Source of the DNA: Salinilacustrithrix flava
GTDB lineage: Bacteria > Actinomycetota > Acidimicrobiia > Acidimicrobiales > Salinilacustritrichaceae
Reading direction: 5' to 3'
NCBI RefSeq assembly: GCF_041228405.1
Contig: NZ_CP133888.1
Span: 186,001 to 250,000, forward strand
DNA: 64,000 nt
Position 1 is the stretch's first letter, and each line of letters begins with the position of its first letter. Below, piece by piece: positions 26,379-35,596 of the stretch. Position numbers and translations under genes: made by a program. The notes beneath the pieces are model-generated. The model saw nothing but the letters and a program-made list of their open reading frames with translations, did not search any database and was not told the origin of the DNA.

Positions 26379-27155
26379 TCACTTCGGGGGCATCCGGATG
26401 CCGCCGTCGACGCGCACGACGTGGGCGTTCATGTAGGAGTTGGTGAGCAGCTCGGCGGCCATGGTGGCGAACTCGCTCGACTTGCCCAGGCGCTTGGGGA
26501 ACAGGACGCTCTCGCCCAGCTTGGCCTTGAACGCCTCGGAGGCCTCGCCCTCGCCGTAGATCGGGGTGTCGATCAGGCCGGGGGCGATGCAGTTGACGCG
26601 GATGCCGGCGGCCGAGAGGTCACGGGCGATGGGGAGGGTCATGCCGACGACGCCGCCCTTGGAGGACGAGTAGGCGGCCTGGCCGATCTGGCCGTCGAAC
26701 GCGGCGACGGAGGTGACCGTGACGATGGCGCCCTTCTGGCCGTCCTCGTCGGCTTCGTTCTGGCTCATCGCCGTGGCGCCCAGGCGCACGCAGTTGAACG
26801 TGCCGACCAGGTTGACCTCGACGACCTTCTTGTAGATGTTCAGGTCGTGGGCCGAGTCGTACTGGCCGTCCTTGCCGATGGTGCGGGTGGCGAAGCCGAT
26901 GCCGGCGGCCGTGACCATCGTCTTGAGCGGGCCCATCTCCTTGGCCGCCTCGATCGCGGCGATCACCTCATCGGTGTTGGTGACGTCGGCCTTGACGAAG
27001 ACGCCCTTGATCTCCTTGGCGACCGCTTCGCCCTTCTCCTCGTTCATGTCGACGATGACGACGTGCTGGCCCTTCTCGGCCAGGAGGCGTGCGGTGGCTT
27101 CGCCGAGGCCGCTGGCCCCGCCGGTGATGACAGATGAAGAACCGGTGATGTCCAT
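26379..27155 (-). CDS. 3-hydroxyacyl-CoA dehydrogenase type 2-like SDR
   Basis: 258 aa from ATG 27155. SDR motifs GGASGLG, VDMN (Asp after strand 2, NAD preference), TAAGI, VTVTSVAAFDGQIGQAAYSSSKGG with catalytic Ser and Tyr-x3-Lys, and RVNCIAPGLIDTP. The Gln-Ile-Gly-Gln spelling before the Tyr and the C-terminal VRVDGGIRM are typical of HSD17B10-like enzymes acting on 3-hydroxyacyl-CoA or steroids. Monocistronic, with a TetR-like palindrome just upstream and a strong terminator after. Confidence 0.87.
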   Translation of the reverse strand: MDITGSSSVITGGASGLGEATARLLAEKGQHVVIVDMNEEKGEAVAKEIKGVFVKADVTNTDEVIAAIEAAKEMGPLKTMVTAAGIGFATRTIGKDGQYDSAHDLNIYKKVVEVNLVGTFNCVRLGATAMSQNEADEDGQKGAIVTVTSVAAFDGQIGQAAYSSSKGGVVGMTLPIARDLSAAGIRVNCIAPGLIDTPIYGEGEASEAFKAKLGESVLFPKRLGKSSEFATMAAELLTNSYMNAHVVRVDGGIRMPPK

Positions 27156-27169
27156 GGCCGGGGAGACTA

Positions 27170-27185
27170 TTGACTGGTCGGTCAA
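27170..27185. promoter_or_regulatory. Candidate TetR-type operator upstream of the SDR
   Basis: TTGACTGGTCGGTCAA, a palindrome with perfect 5-bp TTGAC/GTCAA ends (12 of 16 positions symmetric), 14 bp before the start. It resembles the GACNGNCNGTC operators of actinobacterial lipid-metabolism TetR regulators. Position would block transcription. No regulator gene is adjacent. Confidence 0.45.
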
Positions 27186-27208
27186 GTTCGCCAACCAGAC
27201 CTCTTGCG

Positions 27209-29020
27209 CTACCCCGGGACCACGGCCTTCCACGCGCTGGGGTGGGTGTGGCGCCGGCGCCAGCGGGCGAGCCACAGGGGGAACGCCTCGACCGGCATGC
27301 CCTTGGCGAAGAGGTAGCCCTGGGCGAAGTGGCAGCCGATCTCGGTGAGGCGCTCGCGCTGCTCCTCGGTCTCGATGCCCTCGGCGACGATCTGGATGTC
27401 GAGCACGTCGGCCAGTCGGCTGAGCATGGTCACGATGACCGTGTCGGAGTCGATGCGCCCGAAGCCGGACACGATCGAGCGATCGATCTTCACGAGGCCG
27501 ACGGGCAGCTCGCGCAGGTAGCGCAGCGACGCGTAGCCCACGCCGAAGTCGTCGACGCAGATGGTGACGCCGGCCTGGCGGAGCTCTTCGAGGGTGCGGG
27601 CTGCCTCGTCGAGGTCCTTGAGCAGCGAGGTCTCGGTGATCTCCACGATGAGCTTGGACGGCTCGATGCCCCAGCGGTCCCAGAGGCAGGTGACGTCCTC
27701 GACGACGCCTGGGTGGTCGACGTGGCGGCCCGACAGGTTGACGCTGAGGTGCAGGTCGGAGAGGCCCTGGGTGCGGTCCTGGGCCCAGTCGCCGAGCACG
27801 CTGCCGGCCCGGTCGAGCATCCAGCGGCCGATCTCGATGACGAGGGTGGAGTCCTCGGCCACCTCGATGAACGCCTCGGGCGGGACCTCGCGGCCGTCCT
27901 CGGTGGTCCAGCGGCAGAGCAGCTCGCCGCCGACGATCTGGCCGGTGCGCAGGTCGAGCACCGGCTGGATGCAGGCATCGAGCGCGCCGACGCCGACCGC
28001 ACGGCGCAGCTCGCGCTCGAGGTCGAAGCGCTGCTCGACCGCGAGGCGCATGTCGTCGTCGAACACCCGGATCTGACCAGGGCCCGAGGACTTGGCGTGG
28101 TACATGGCCACGTCCGCGTCGCGGAGCTGGTCGAGGGTGTGGGGGTCGCCCGGCTCGAGCCAGGCCACGCCGATCGACGCGGACACGGGGATGACGTCGT
28201 CTTCGAGGGCGACCGGCACCGACAGGGCGTCCTGTATGCGCTCGGCGAGGCGGGCGACGACGGTGACGTCGCCGGCCTCCTCGGCCAACACCACGAACTC
28301 GTCACCGCCGTTGCGGGCCACGAGGTCCGTGTCGCGGGTGGCCTGCAAGAGCCGCTCGGCGACCCGTTGGAGCACGACGTCGCCGACACGGTGGCCGAGG
28401 GTGTCGTTGACCGCCTTGAACCGGTCCAGGTCGATGAACAGCAGGCCCAAGCCCTGCCCCGAGCGCTCGGCACGTGCCGCCGCCCGGTCGAGCTCGCCGA
28501 CGAGGCTCGCCCGGTTGGCCAGGCCGGTGAGGTCGTCGTGGGTCGCCTGGTGGGCGAGCTGCTCCTCGAGGATCTTGCGCTCGCTGATGTCGCGGGCGAA
28601 CACGGCGATCACCGGGTCGTCCTCGTCGCCGGTGGCCCGGGTGGTCACCGAGACCGCCCGACGTGCGCTGGGGTGGTGCACGACCGTGTCGGCGTCCGTG
28701 AGGCCGACGGGCAGGTCGGCCAGCAGCGGGAACCGGTCGGCCAGGTCGGCGGCGCGCTTGCCCACCACGGCCGATGCGGCCATGCCCAGGAGTCGGGTCG
28801 CGGCGTGGTTGGCCGAGCCGACGATGCCGTCCTCCCGGATGGTGAGGATGGCCTCGTCGGTGGCCTCGACCAGGCTGCGACTGATCGCCTCGCTGGCGGC
28901 CAGCTGGTGGTGGAGCGTGTCGCTCTCAACGGTCGCGAGGCGGACACGCCGGCGGAACCAGAAGGCGAGCGCGCCGGCCAGGGCAGCCACTGCCCACCCG
29001 ACGATCATCAGCCCGACCAC
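27209..29020 (-). CDS. Membrane-anchored PAS-GGDEF-EAL protein
   Basis: 603 aa. One N-terminal membrane helix (about 3-22), a PAS domain (about 45-150), a GGDEF domain with intact NGGDEF (about 160-315) and a C-terminal EAL domain (about 335-590). The EAL signature reads GGELLCRW, so the Ala is replaced by Leu, but the catalytic Glu and the other metal-site motifs (NLSGR, EITE, DDFGVGYASL, KIDRS, AEGIE, QGYLF) remain. It could both make and break cyclic di-GMP. Monocistronic; it stands next to the surface-protein cluster but with no direct link. Confidence 0.92.
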   Translation of the reverse strand: MVGLMIVGWAVAALAGALAFWFRRRVRLATVESDTLHHQLAASEAISRSLVEATDEAILTIREDGIVGSANHAATRLLGMAASAVVGKRAADLADRFPLLADLPVGLTDADTVVHHPSARRAVSVTTRATGDEDDPVIAVFARDISERKILEEQLAHQATHDDLTGLANRASLVGELDRAAARAERSGQGLGLLFIDLDRFKAVNDTLGHRVGDVVLQRVAERLLQATRDTDLVARNGGDEFVVLAEEAGDVTVVARLAERIQDALSVPVALEDDVIPVSASIGVAWLEPGDPHTLDQLRDADVAMYHAKSSGPGQIRVFDDDMRLAVEQRFDLERELRRAVGVGALDACIQPVLDLRTGQIVGGELLCRWTTEDGREVPPEAFIEVAEDSTLVIEIGRWMLDRAGSVLGDWAQDRTQGLSDLHLSVNLSGRHVDHPGVVEDVTCLWDRWGIEPSKLIVEITETSLLKDLDEAARTLEELRQAGVTICVDDFGVGYASLRYLRELPVGLVKIDRSIVSGFGRIDSDTVIVTMLSRLADVLDIQIVAEGIETEEQRERLTEIGCHFAQGYLFAKGMPVEAFPLWLARWRRRHTHPSAWKAVVPG

Positions 29021-29105
29021 GCGTCCAGTCTGCTGCCGTTCGGGGCGTCAGAGTGGGATGGCAGTCCGGAGCGACACGACCTCACCCCTATCGAAAACGA
29101 CGAAT

Positions 29106-29130
29106 GCCCCGGCCCAGTGTGGGCCGGGGC
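29106..29130 (-). terminator. Hairpin terminator of the CWB2 beta-helix gene
   Basis: GCCCCGGCCC / GGGCCGGGGC, perfect 10-bp arms with loop AGTGT, 20 bp beyond the stop; a short T-rich run (GTCGTTTTCG) follows on the transcribed side. Confidence 0.72.
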
Positions 29131-29150
29131 TCGCCGAGTCCGATGGTCTT

Positions 29151-32100
29151 TCAGACGTCGCCGCCAGTGGTGATGCAGTCCGGCGAGGAGTTGTCATCCA
29201 AGACGATGGTCCCTGTCGGGAAGCTGTTCAGAGCTTCCAACGCCTCGAGGTCGTAGCTCTCGACGTAGTCGCAGACGTAGTCGCCTGCGGTGCCGGTGAA
29301 GGTGTTGCCGGTCACGGTCGAGCCAACGATCCCGAGGCCCACTCCCTCCAACGTGTTGTCAACGAAGAAGTTGTTCGTGATGTCAGAGGCACCGTCGTTG
29401 GCACTGCCCACGCCGTTGCCCTCGAAGGAGTTGGAGTCGATGGTGAAGTCGGCGCTCGGGTTGGCGAACACACCCTGCAGCAGCGCCGTGAACGTGCTGC
29501 CACCGATGGACGCCTCCTCCGTGGCCCCACCGAGCGCGTTGATCACGCCCTTGTCCTCACTGTCGGCACCAGCACCGGTCACGACGTTGTCGCTCAACAC
29601 CAGACCAGTCACGTCGTCCAGGTAGAACGCCGTCGTGTAGGACAGGTACGTGTCGAAGGTCGACATGTCGAAGCCCTCGATCGTCACGCCATCGGCACCG
29701 GAGACGACGAACGTTCCGATCAGATCGGCCCGACCCTCCGCGGAGTCGCCGCTGATCGTCAAGCCGTCCTTGGACACCATCACCAGCTCATCGAAGGAAT
29801 CACCCTCAGCCGAGAACGCCTCGAGGATGTCAACGCCACCATCATCAGCGGTGTCCTCCGCATCCACGGCGTTCTGGATCGAGGTGAAGTAGCGACCGGT
29901 GTCCACGCTCAGCACGCGGGTCTCGCCGACACCGGGAGCCGGGGTGATGCAGTCAGGAGCAGACCCGTCCTCCTCGATGGAGTAGCCCTCGGGATAGACG
30001 TTCGCCGCCGCGACCGTGGTGAGCACATAGTCATCCGGCGTGTAGTCGCAGACGTAGTTGCCTGCAGTGCCGGTGAAGGTGTTGCCGGTCACGGTCGAGC
30101 CAACGATCCCGAGGCCCACTCCCTCCAACGTGTTGTCAACGAAGAAGTTGTTCGTGATGTCAGAGGCACCGTCGTTGGCACTGCCCACGCCGTTGCCCTC
30201 GAAGGAGTTGGAGTCGATGGTGAAGTCGGCGCTCGGGTTGGCGAACACACCCTGCAGCAGCGCCGTGAACGTGCTGCCACCGATGGACGCCTCCTCCGTG
30301 GCCCCACCGAGCGCGTTGATCACGCCCTTGTCCTCACTGTCGGCACCAGCACCGGTCACGACGTTGTCGCTCAACACCAGACCAGTCACGTCGTCCAGGT
30401 AGAACGCCGTCGTGTACGACAGGTACGTGTCGAAGGTCGACATGTCGAAGCCCTCGATCGTCACGCCATCGGCACCGGAGACGACGAACGTTCCGATCAG
30501 ATCGGCCCGACCCTCCGCGGAGTCGCCGCTGATCGTCAGACCGTCCTTGGACACCATCACCAGCTCATCGAACGACCCAGCGTCGGCTGAGAACGCCTCG
30601 AGCGTGTCGACACCATCGACATCGGTGACATCCTCCGCATCGACGGCGTCCTGAATCGTGGCGAAGGCCTGACCAGTGTCAACGCTCACGACGCGCGTCT
30701 GGCCGAGTTCAACGCCTTCGGCGTTGGAGCCGGTCTCGGCGATCGGGATCGTGGCGTCGGTGCTGTTGCCGGCCAGGTCGAGCTCGTCGACCACGTTCAG
30801 CGTGTACGTGGCCTCGTCGTGGGCATCGAAGTCGACGCCTTCGGCGCTCGGGCTGAGAACCAGCGTGTCGGTGTCCTCACCGTCCACGACCTCGTAGTCG
30901 AAGCTGTCGGTGCCATCCGAGACGGTGTAGGTCCCGACGCCCTGCACGGGCTCGTTGAAGGTGACGGTCACGTTGTCGTCCACGCCGGCGACATCGGTCG
31001 CTGAGGCGGACTCCACCGTTGCCGGCGTGGTGTCGGCGGGCGGCGTTCCGCCGCCGCCACCCGTGGAGGCGGCCTCGACGGTGATCACCTGCGTCACGAC
31101 GATCGGATCGTCTTCGCCGTCCACCGTCACGGTGAACGTGATGGTGCAGGAGCCTTCGTCGGCGTCGCTGTCGACGTGGACGGCGAAGTCGAAGTCCGTG
31201 CCGCCTGCGGCGTCGGTCTCGTCAACGTCGGAATCGGACGTGACGCACGGGCCGGAGACGGCGACGTTCGTGATGTCGCCACCATCGGACGTGAGCGTGC
31301 CGGCGAACGACTGCCCTGCCGTGATGGTGGTGTCATCGTCGGCGGGAGTCACGGTGACCTGCGTTGCGTCGGACTGGGCCGCAGCGGCTGCTGCATCTTC
31401 GACTGCATCGCTGACGGCGGCAGGGCCACCGAGGATGTAGATCGTGTCGGCCTCGGGAGCGACGTCCTCGATGAAGTCGCCAGTGACGCCGGTGAGGGTG
31501 TCGGTCTGGGTCAGGATCATCGGGGCGAGCAGCTGGGAAGCCATCGGGCCACCGGCCAGGGCATCAGCGAACTTCTCGCCGGTCGCCAGGACCAGCTCAT
31601 CAGCGCTGAAGCCGTTGGCCAGGTGGAACTCGGCGATGCCGATGGCCGTCTCGTACCGGTTGATGCCAGCGAGGCGGGTGACGGCAGTGCCATCACCCTC
31701 GAGGGCATCCTCGATCTCCTGGGAGACCACGTCGGTGCCGCCGACGATGATGACCTCATCGACACTCGCGGTGTCGATGTAGCCGGCCGCCTCAGCGGAC
31801 AGCTCGTCGGCACCCGTCAACAGGACCGGCAGCTCCAGCTCGTGAGCACCGGGGCTGATCGCCAGGGCGTCAGCGAAGCTGAAGCCGTTGGCCAGGACAG
31901 CGGTGGTGCCGCCGACCTCGGCGGCGATGTCGGCCGCAGTCTCGAAGCGGTTGTCACCAGCGATGCGCTCGACCGTGTAGCCCTCGCCCTCGAGGGCATC
32001 GGCGACGTCGTCGGAGACAGCATCGACGCCACCCATGATGGTGACGTTCTGCGCACCAAGCGCTTCGAGACCGGCGAGGGTCTCGTCGTCCAGGTTCTCG

Positions 32101-32387
32101 GACGGGGTCAGCAGGATCGGGGCGTCGAGGATGCCGGCGAGACCGCCAGCGGCCAAGGCGTCGGGGAACTTCTCACCCGAGGCCAGCACGACGTTGGTCG
32201 CGCCGTCGGGGAAGCCGGTGGCGGCAGCCGCAGACGCGGTGCCGTAGCGCGTGGCACCGGAGACACGGACGATCTCCGTGTCCTCCACCGCCTGGGCGGG
32301 CGACGCGGCGAGCGTCAACCCTGCGAGCCCGAGGGACGCTGCAAGCGCAGATGCCGCCAAGGCCCGGGAACGGGACTTGAATCGCAT
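29151..32387 (-). CDS. Secreted CWB2 surface protein with duplicated beta-helix modules
   Basis: 1078 aa from ATG with AGGAGA upstream. Signal peptide (about 1-33, cleaved near AQAVED); three cell-wall-binding repeat 2 units (about 35-335), each with the NVVLASGEKFPDALA / PILLT / IMGG-type pattern; Ig-like segments (about 340-560) flanking a glycine-rich GGGGG linker; then two copies of a 259-residue module with IQDAVDA and DGLTISGDS repeats typical of right-handed beta-helix (pectate-lyase-like) folds. CWB2 repeats bind anionic wall polymers in Firmicutes; wall attachment here is inferred. The two modules are nearly identical at DNA level. Confidence 0.9.
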   Translation of the reverse strand: MRFKSRSRALAASALAASLGLAGLTLAASPAQAVEDTEIVRVSGATRYGTASAAAATGFPDGATNVVLASGEKFPDALAAGGLAGILDAPILLTPSENLDDETLAGLEALGAQNVTIMGGVDAVSDDVADALEGEGYTVERIAGDNRFETAADIAAEVGGTTAVLANGFSFADALAISPGAHELELPVLLTGADELSAEAAGYIDTASVDEVIIVGGTDVVSQEIEDALEGDGTAVTRLAGINRYETAIGIAEFHLANGFSADELVLATGEKFADALAGGPMASQLLAPMILTQTDTLTGVTGDFIEDVAPEADTIYILGGPAAVSDAVEDAAAAAAQSDATQVTVTPADDDTTITAGQSFAGTLTSDGGDITNVAVSGPCVTSDSDVDETDAAGGTDFDFAVHVDSDADEGSCTITFTVTVDGEDDPIVVTQVITVEAASTGGGGGTPPADTTPATVESASATDVAGVDDNVTVTFNEPVQGVGTYTVSDGTDSFDYEVVDGEDTDTLVLSPSAEGVDFDAHDEATYTLNVVDELDLAGNSTDATIPIAETGSNAEGVELGQTRVVSVDTGQAFATIQDAVDAEDVTDVDGVDTLEAFSADAGSFDELVMVSKDGLTISGDSAEGRADLIGTFVVSGADGVTIEGFDMSTFDTYLSYTTAFYLDDVTGLVLSDNVVTGAGADSEDKGVINALGGATEEASIGGSTFTALLQGVFANPSADFTIDSNSFEGNGVGSANDGASDITNNFFVDNTLEGVGLGIVGSTVTGNTFTGTAGNYVCDYTPDDYVLTTVAAANVYPEGYSIEEDGSAPDCITPAPGVGETRVLSVDTGRYFTSIQNAVDAEDTADDGGVDILEAFSAEGDSFDELVMVSKDGLTISGDSAEGRADLIGTFVVSGADGVTIEGFDMSTFDTYLSYTTAFYLDDVTGLVLSDNVVTGAGADSEDKGVINALGGATEEASIGGSTFTALLQGVFANPSADFTIDSNSFEGNGVGSANDGASDITNNFFVDNTLEGVGLGIVGSTVTGNTFTGTAGDYVCDYVESYDLEALEALNSFPTGTIVLDDNSSPDCITTGGDV
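29265..29795. repeat. Internal direct repeat, copy A (531 bp)
   Basis: Matches 30042-30572 at a constant offset of 777 bp with about five differences that I could find by reading. Encodes the C-terminal beta-helix module of the surface protein. Outside these limits the modules diverge quickly. Confidence 0.93.
30042..30572. repeat. Internal direct repeat, copy B (531 bp)
   Basis: Partner of 29265-29795. The high identity over 531 bp against divergent flanks implies recent duplication or gene conversion. The offset is in frame (259 codons). Confidence 0.93.
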
Positions 32388-32437
32388 TCAAACTCTCCTG
32401 GTTGCTTCTTCGATGGTGGTTCGCGTCACCGGTGCAG

Positions 32438-32465
32438 CCGGCTCCGCCGAGGCTGACGAACCTCA
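32438..32465 (-). promoter_or_regulatory. Shared 28-nt leader element (copy 1)
   Basis: Identical over 28 nt to 39839-39866, and likewise about 50 nt upstream of a CWB2 gene's ATG. On the transcribed strand it begins TGAGGTTCGTCAGCC and ends with a CGGC-GGA-GCCG mini-hairpin. Both copies are followed by AGAAGCAAC and the AGGAGA ribosome site. Probably part of a 5' leader RNA or a regulator site; I could not match it to a known riboswitch. Confidence 0.55.
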
Positions 32466-32566
32466 AGAAGCAGAAGACCCGTCCCGAATTCCGCCGTGAC
32501 GGGTGCTCCCACCTGGAGAGCGACCATATGCCCCAAACCATCGCTCCACAACAAATGGATCTGCTC

Positions 32567-32591
32567 GTGCCATTTACTCGTTATATGGCAC
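32567..32591. other. Short inverted repeat in the surface-gene intergenic region
   Basis: GTGCCAT / ATGGCAC, perfect 7-bp arms with an 11-nt AT-rich loop containing TATAAC. It lies about 180 bp upstream of the 29151-32387 gene in a 295-bp spacer, so it may mark its promoter region. This spacer is AT-richer than its surroundings. Confidence 0.35.
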
Positions 32592-32627
32592 TCAGGCGAG
32601 CAGAATTTCTCCCTTCCAGGGCGCGAC

Positions 32628-32661
32628 GATGCCGGGTGGATCAGAGGATCCACCCGGCATC
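32628..32661 (-). terminator. Hairpin terminator of the second CWB2 gene
   Basis: Perfect 15-bp arms (GATGCCGGGTGGATC at 32628-32642 and its complement at 32647-32661) with loop AGAG, 22 bp beyond the stop of the 32683-35436 gene. No T-run. Confidence 0.72.
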
Positions 32662-32682
32662 AGGGGAAGCGGCGGCCGCCGC

Positions 32683-35436
32683 TCAGCGCACGAAGTCGAA
32701 CAGCGCCTGGGTGCTCGCCTGACCGTCGTCGTCGCTCACGGCAGCGAGCTCGGTACGGGGGCGGATCCGGTCGTCGGCACCGACGCCCGGGGCGAACGTC
32801 AGCGTGATCGTCCGACCGTCGTCACCAAGGGTGATGCCGGTCAGGAACTTGCCGGCCGGTTCGGGGCGGTAGTCATAGCTGCTGCGGTTGGCGGCCGAGC
32901 CGCCGACCGGCTCGTTGAAGGCGATCGTGCAGGTCGTGTCGCCGACATCGCAGGTGGTGGACTCCACCATCAGCTCGGGGCCGTCGTTCTCCAGCACCCG
33001 GTCGCGCAGCGCGGTGACCGGCACGGTCGTGCCGCCGACGTCACGGACACCGGACAGGGCGGTGACCATCGTCTCCTCGCCGTACGCGATGTCCGGTGCG
33101 GCATCGGCGCCGGAGCCCAGCGTGATCGTGATCGTGCCGCCATCGACCGCCCAGCTCGAGGTCGCCGTGCCGTTGGTGAGGGTGACCTGGTTGCCGGTCC
33201 CTCGGCGGACCGTGATGCTGGCGTTCGATGCCACCTGCACGTCGCGGGAGAAGTGCAGCATGAACTGGTCGCCGGCGTTGAGGAGGGCGAGGCCGGCGTT
33301 CTCCGACACGGTGGTCCCGTTGGTGAGCCCGAACAGCGTCACGCCGGGGACGATCTCGTTGCTGAGGAACGTGACGGCGTCGCCGTCGTCGTCGAGGGTG
33401 TCGGGAGTGCCCGACGTGCCGCCCTCGGGCACGACGATGTATCGCACGCCCGCGGTGCTGGACGGCTCGACGAAGGAGCGGGTGGTCGATGCCCCCGCGG
33501 CGGAGACGATGGCGTCGCCGTCGTCGAAGGTTCCGTCACCGTCGTCGCGGTACACCGAGTAGACGACGTCGGCCTGCTCCGAGGGCACCCAGGAGACCTG
33601 CACCAGGTTGGGGTCGGAGACGCTCGGCGTGGACGCCGTCACGTCGTCGATGTCGGGGATGTCATCGGTGACGACGTCGAACAGCGCCTGGGCATCTCGG
33701 AAGTACTCGATGTCGAGGACGTCACCGACGCTGAGCATCCCCTCGAACTGACCGGGGGTGATGGTGGCGCTCTCCGCCGTGGGGGTGTCGCCGCGGAAGC
33801 GGTCGGTGGTGCCGTAGAGGAACGTGTCGCCGCCGGCCACGAAGTAGTTGTCGTCCAAGCTCAGAGCGGTGACGGTGACGCCTTCGTAGGTGTCGTCGGC
33901 GGCCTCGGCCGGCAGCCAGGTGGTCTTGCCGCCCAGGCCGAAGGGCTCGTCGGCGACGTCGCCGGCCAGGGTGAGGTCGCCGTTGCCGTCCAGGTCCTCG
34001 AACACGAGGGGGAAGATCGAGTCGGGTTCGGTGGCGTCGACCACGACGGTGAGGGTGCCGTCCTCGGTGGCGGTGGCGTCCTCCTGGACGGTCTCGATGC
34101 CGCCGGCCGCGCCGGTGGGCGTGCCGTTGATGGACTCGATCGACGTGGCCGCCTCATCGGAGAGCGAGTAGGCGTCGAAGCTCACGCCGCCGGTCGGGTC
34201 CACGGTCTCGGCATCGAGGAGGGCGATGACGTAGCTGCCACCGGGCTCGAGGCCGCTGACCTCGAAGGTGCGGGCACCCTCGCTGGTGAGGAACAAGGTG
34301 CTCAGGGGCTGCGTGGCGGACTCGGTCGGCGTGATCACGAAGGCACGGTTGGTGCTGAGCTGGGCCGCCTCGGCCGCGTCGGCGAGGGTGGCGTCGCTCA
34401 CGGCCGCCGGGCCACCGATGGCGATGATCTCGTCGATGGCATTGGCGTTGGTCGCCAGGTACGAGCCCGCCGCACCCGGCAGGGTCGTGGGGGCGGTGAG
34501 CACGAGCGGGGCTGCGCTGGTGCCGGCGAGCGGTCCGCCGGCGAGGGAGTCCGGGAACTTGAGCCCGGTGGACAGGTAGGCGGTGACGCCCCCGAAGCCG
34601 AGCTCGGCCGTCGCGTAGTCGTTGACCTCCACGTTGGTGGCCCAGCGGTCGCCGCCCGCCAGTCGCTCGGTGGTGTAGCCATCGGCCTCGAGCGCGGTCT
34701 CGATGCTGTCGTTGATCACGGTGGTGCCGCCGATGAGCAGCACGTGCTCGATGCCGAGGTCCTCGAGTGCAGTGCTGGTCGCATCGGGGATGCGGCCGGC
34801 TTCGGTCAGGAGCACGGGCAGGCGACCGGCGAACGCGACCGGGCCGGCGGAGACGGCGTCGGGGAAGTTCAGCCCGTTGGCCAGCACGGCGGTGATGCCG
34901 TCGGAGGTGGAGCCGAGCCCGTCGTCGGTGGTGGCCGGGATGCTGTCGTCGGTGGCGTCGATCGCCGCACCGGCGGCGGCCGCGGTCTCCCACCGGTTCT
35001 GCCCCTCGACCCGCTCGATGTCGTAGTCGCCGGCGAGCCCGTCCTCGACGGCCTGGCTGACGGCGGCGGTGCCGCCCATGACGTAGACGGTGTCGGGCCC
35101 GAGTGTGGTGAGGGCTTCCTCGGTGACCTCGGGCAGCTCGGCCGTGGTCGTCAGCAGGATCGGCGCACCGAGCGCGCCGGCGAGGCCGTTGGCGGCCAGC
35201 GCGTCGGCGAACGTCTGCCCGGTGGCCAGCACGACGGAGCCGGCGCCGTCGGGGAAGGTGTCGAGGGCGACCACCGCGGCCGTGCCGTAGCGGTCCTGGC
35301 CCTGGAGGCGGCTGGTGTCGGTCTCCTGCACGGCGCCGGCCGGCGTGGCCAGCAGCGGCAGCGCCAGGCCGCCGGCGACGGCTGCGAAGGTGACTGACGC
35401 GGCGAGGCGCCGCACCCGACGGGTGGTGGGGTTCAT
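32683..35436 (-). CDS. Secreted CWB2 repeat surface protein
   Basis: 917 aa from ATG 35436 (MNPTTRRVRRLAAS), with AGGGAG 11 bases upstream. Signal peptide (about 1-35), then three CWB2 repeats (about 37-345) with GQTFADALAANGLAG, VYVMGGTAAVSQAVED and GLKFPDSLAGG spellings, then a long acidic beta-rich region with fibronectin/Ig-like and Big-type segments (for example VQVSWVPSEQADVVYSVYRD). No catalytic motif is seen. Divergent from the tyrosine recombinase gene with 188 bp between starts. Confidence 0.88.
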   Translation of the reverse strand: MNPTTRRVRRLAASVTFAAVAGGLALPLLATPAGAVQETDTSRLQGQDRYGTAAVVALDTFPDGAGSVVLATGQTFADALAANGLAGALGAPILLTTTAELPEVTEEALTTLGPDTVYVMGGTAAVSQAVEDGLAGDYDIERVEGQNRWETAAAAGAAIDATDDSIPATTDDGLGSTSDGITAVLANGLNFPDAVSAGPVAFAGRLPVLLTEAGRIPDATSTALEDLGIEHVLLIGGTTVINDSIETALEADGYTTERLAGGDRWATNVEVNDYATAELGFGGVTAYLSTGLKFPDSLAGGPLAGTSAAPLVLTAPTTLPGAAGSYLATNANAIDEIIAIGGPAAVSDATLADAAEAAQLSTNRAFVITPTESATQPLSTLFLTSEGARTFEVSGLEPGGSYVIALLDAETVDPTGGVSFDAYSLSDEAATSIESINGTPTGAAGGIETVQEDATATEDGTLTVVVDATEPDSIFPLVFEDLDGNGDLTLAGDVADEPFGLGGKTTWLPAEAADDTYEGVTVTALSLDDNYFVAGGDTFLYGTTDRFRGDTPTAESATITPGQFEGMLSVGDVLDIEYFRDAQALFDVVTDDIPDIDDVTASTPSVSDPNLVQVSWVPSEQADVVYSVYRDDGDGTFDDGDAIVSAAGASTTRSFVEPSSTAGVRYIVVPEGGTSGTPDTLDDDGDAVTFLSNEIVPGVTLFGLTNGTTVSENAGLALLNAGDQFMLHFSRDVQVASNASITVRRGTGNQVTLTNGTATSSWAVDGGTITITLGSGADAAPDIAYGEETMVTALSGVRDVGGTTVPVTALRDRVLENDGPELMVESTTCDVGDTTCTIAFNEPVGGSAANRSSYDYRPEPAGKFLTGITLGDDGRTITLTFAPGVGADDRIRPRTELAAVSDDDGQASTQALFDFVR

Positions 35437-35526
35437 GTCTCGCTGTGCTCCCTGCGTGTTCGCGATGCCTGCTCTCAGACAGGCCCGCCATGGTTCCGCA
35501 GGTGAGTTCGCCGCCGAGCGGTCCGG

Positions 35527-35596
35527 CCCCTGCTTCCCGCCATCGGACCGAGGCACGTCCGCCTACCGTGTGTGTGGGCGTCGACCCCTGCTTCCC
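35527..35596. repeat. Pair of 12-bp direct repeats upstream of the recombinase gene
   Basis: CCCCTGCTTCCC at 35527-35538 and 35585-35596, spaced 58 bp centre to centre, in the 188-bp space between the divergent CWB2 and recombinase genes. Could be recombinase binding arms or operator half-sites. Confidence 0.4.

Noticed and set aside
29265..30572. Composite transposon or IS flanked by direct repeats
   Set aside because: The repeats are in-frame protein modules within one gene, with no transposase or terminal inverted repeats between them.
32438..32465. Known riboswitch (ydaO c-di-AMP, GEMM c-di-GMP, cobalamin)
   Set aside because: Only a weak resemblance to the 3' side of ydaO; conserved core sequences of the other classes are absent.
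32503..35397. 964-codon open frame on the plus strand
   Set aside because: Antisense to the CWB2 gene at 32683-35436, Arg/Gly/Val-rich shadow of GC-biased codons with no domain. The same holds for long antisense frames at 130-2463, 10924-12846, 14688-16487, 24554-26239 and 28092-30590.
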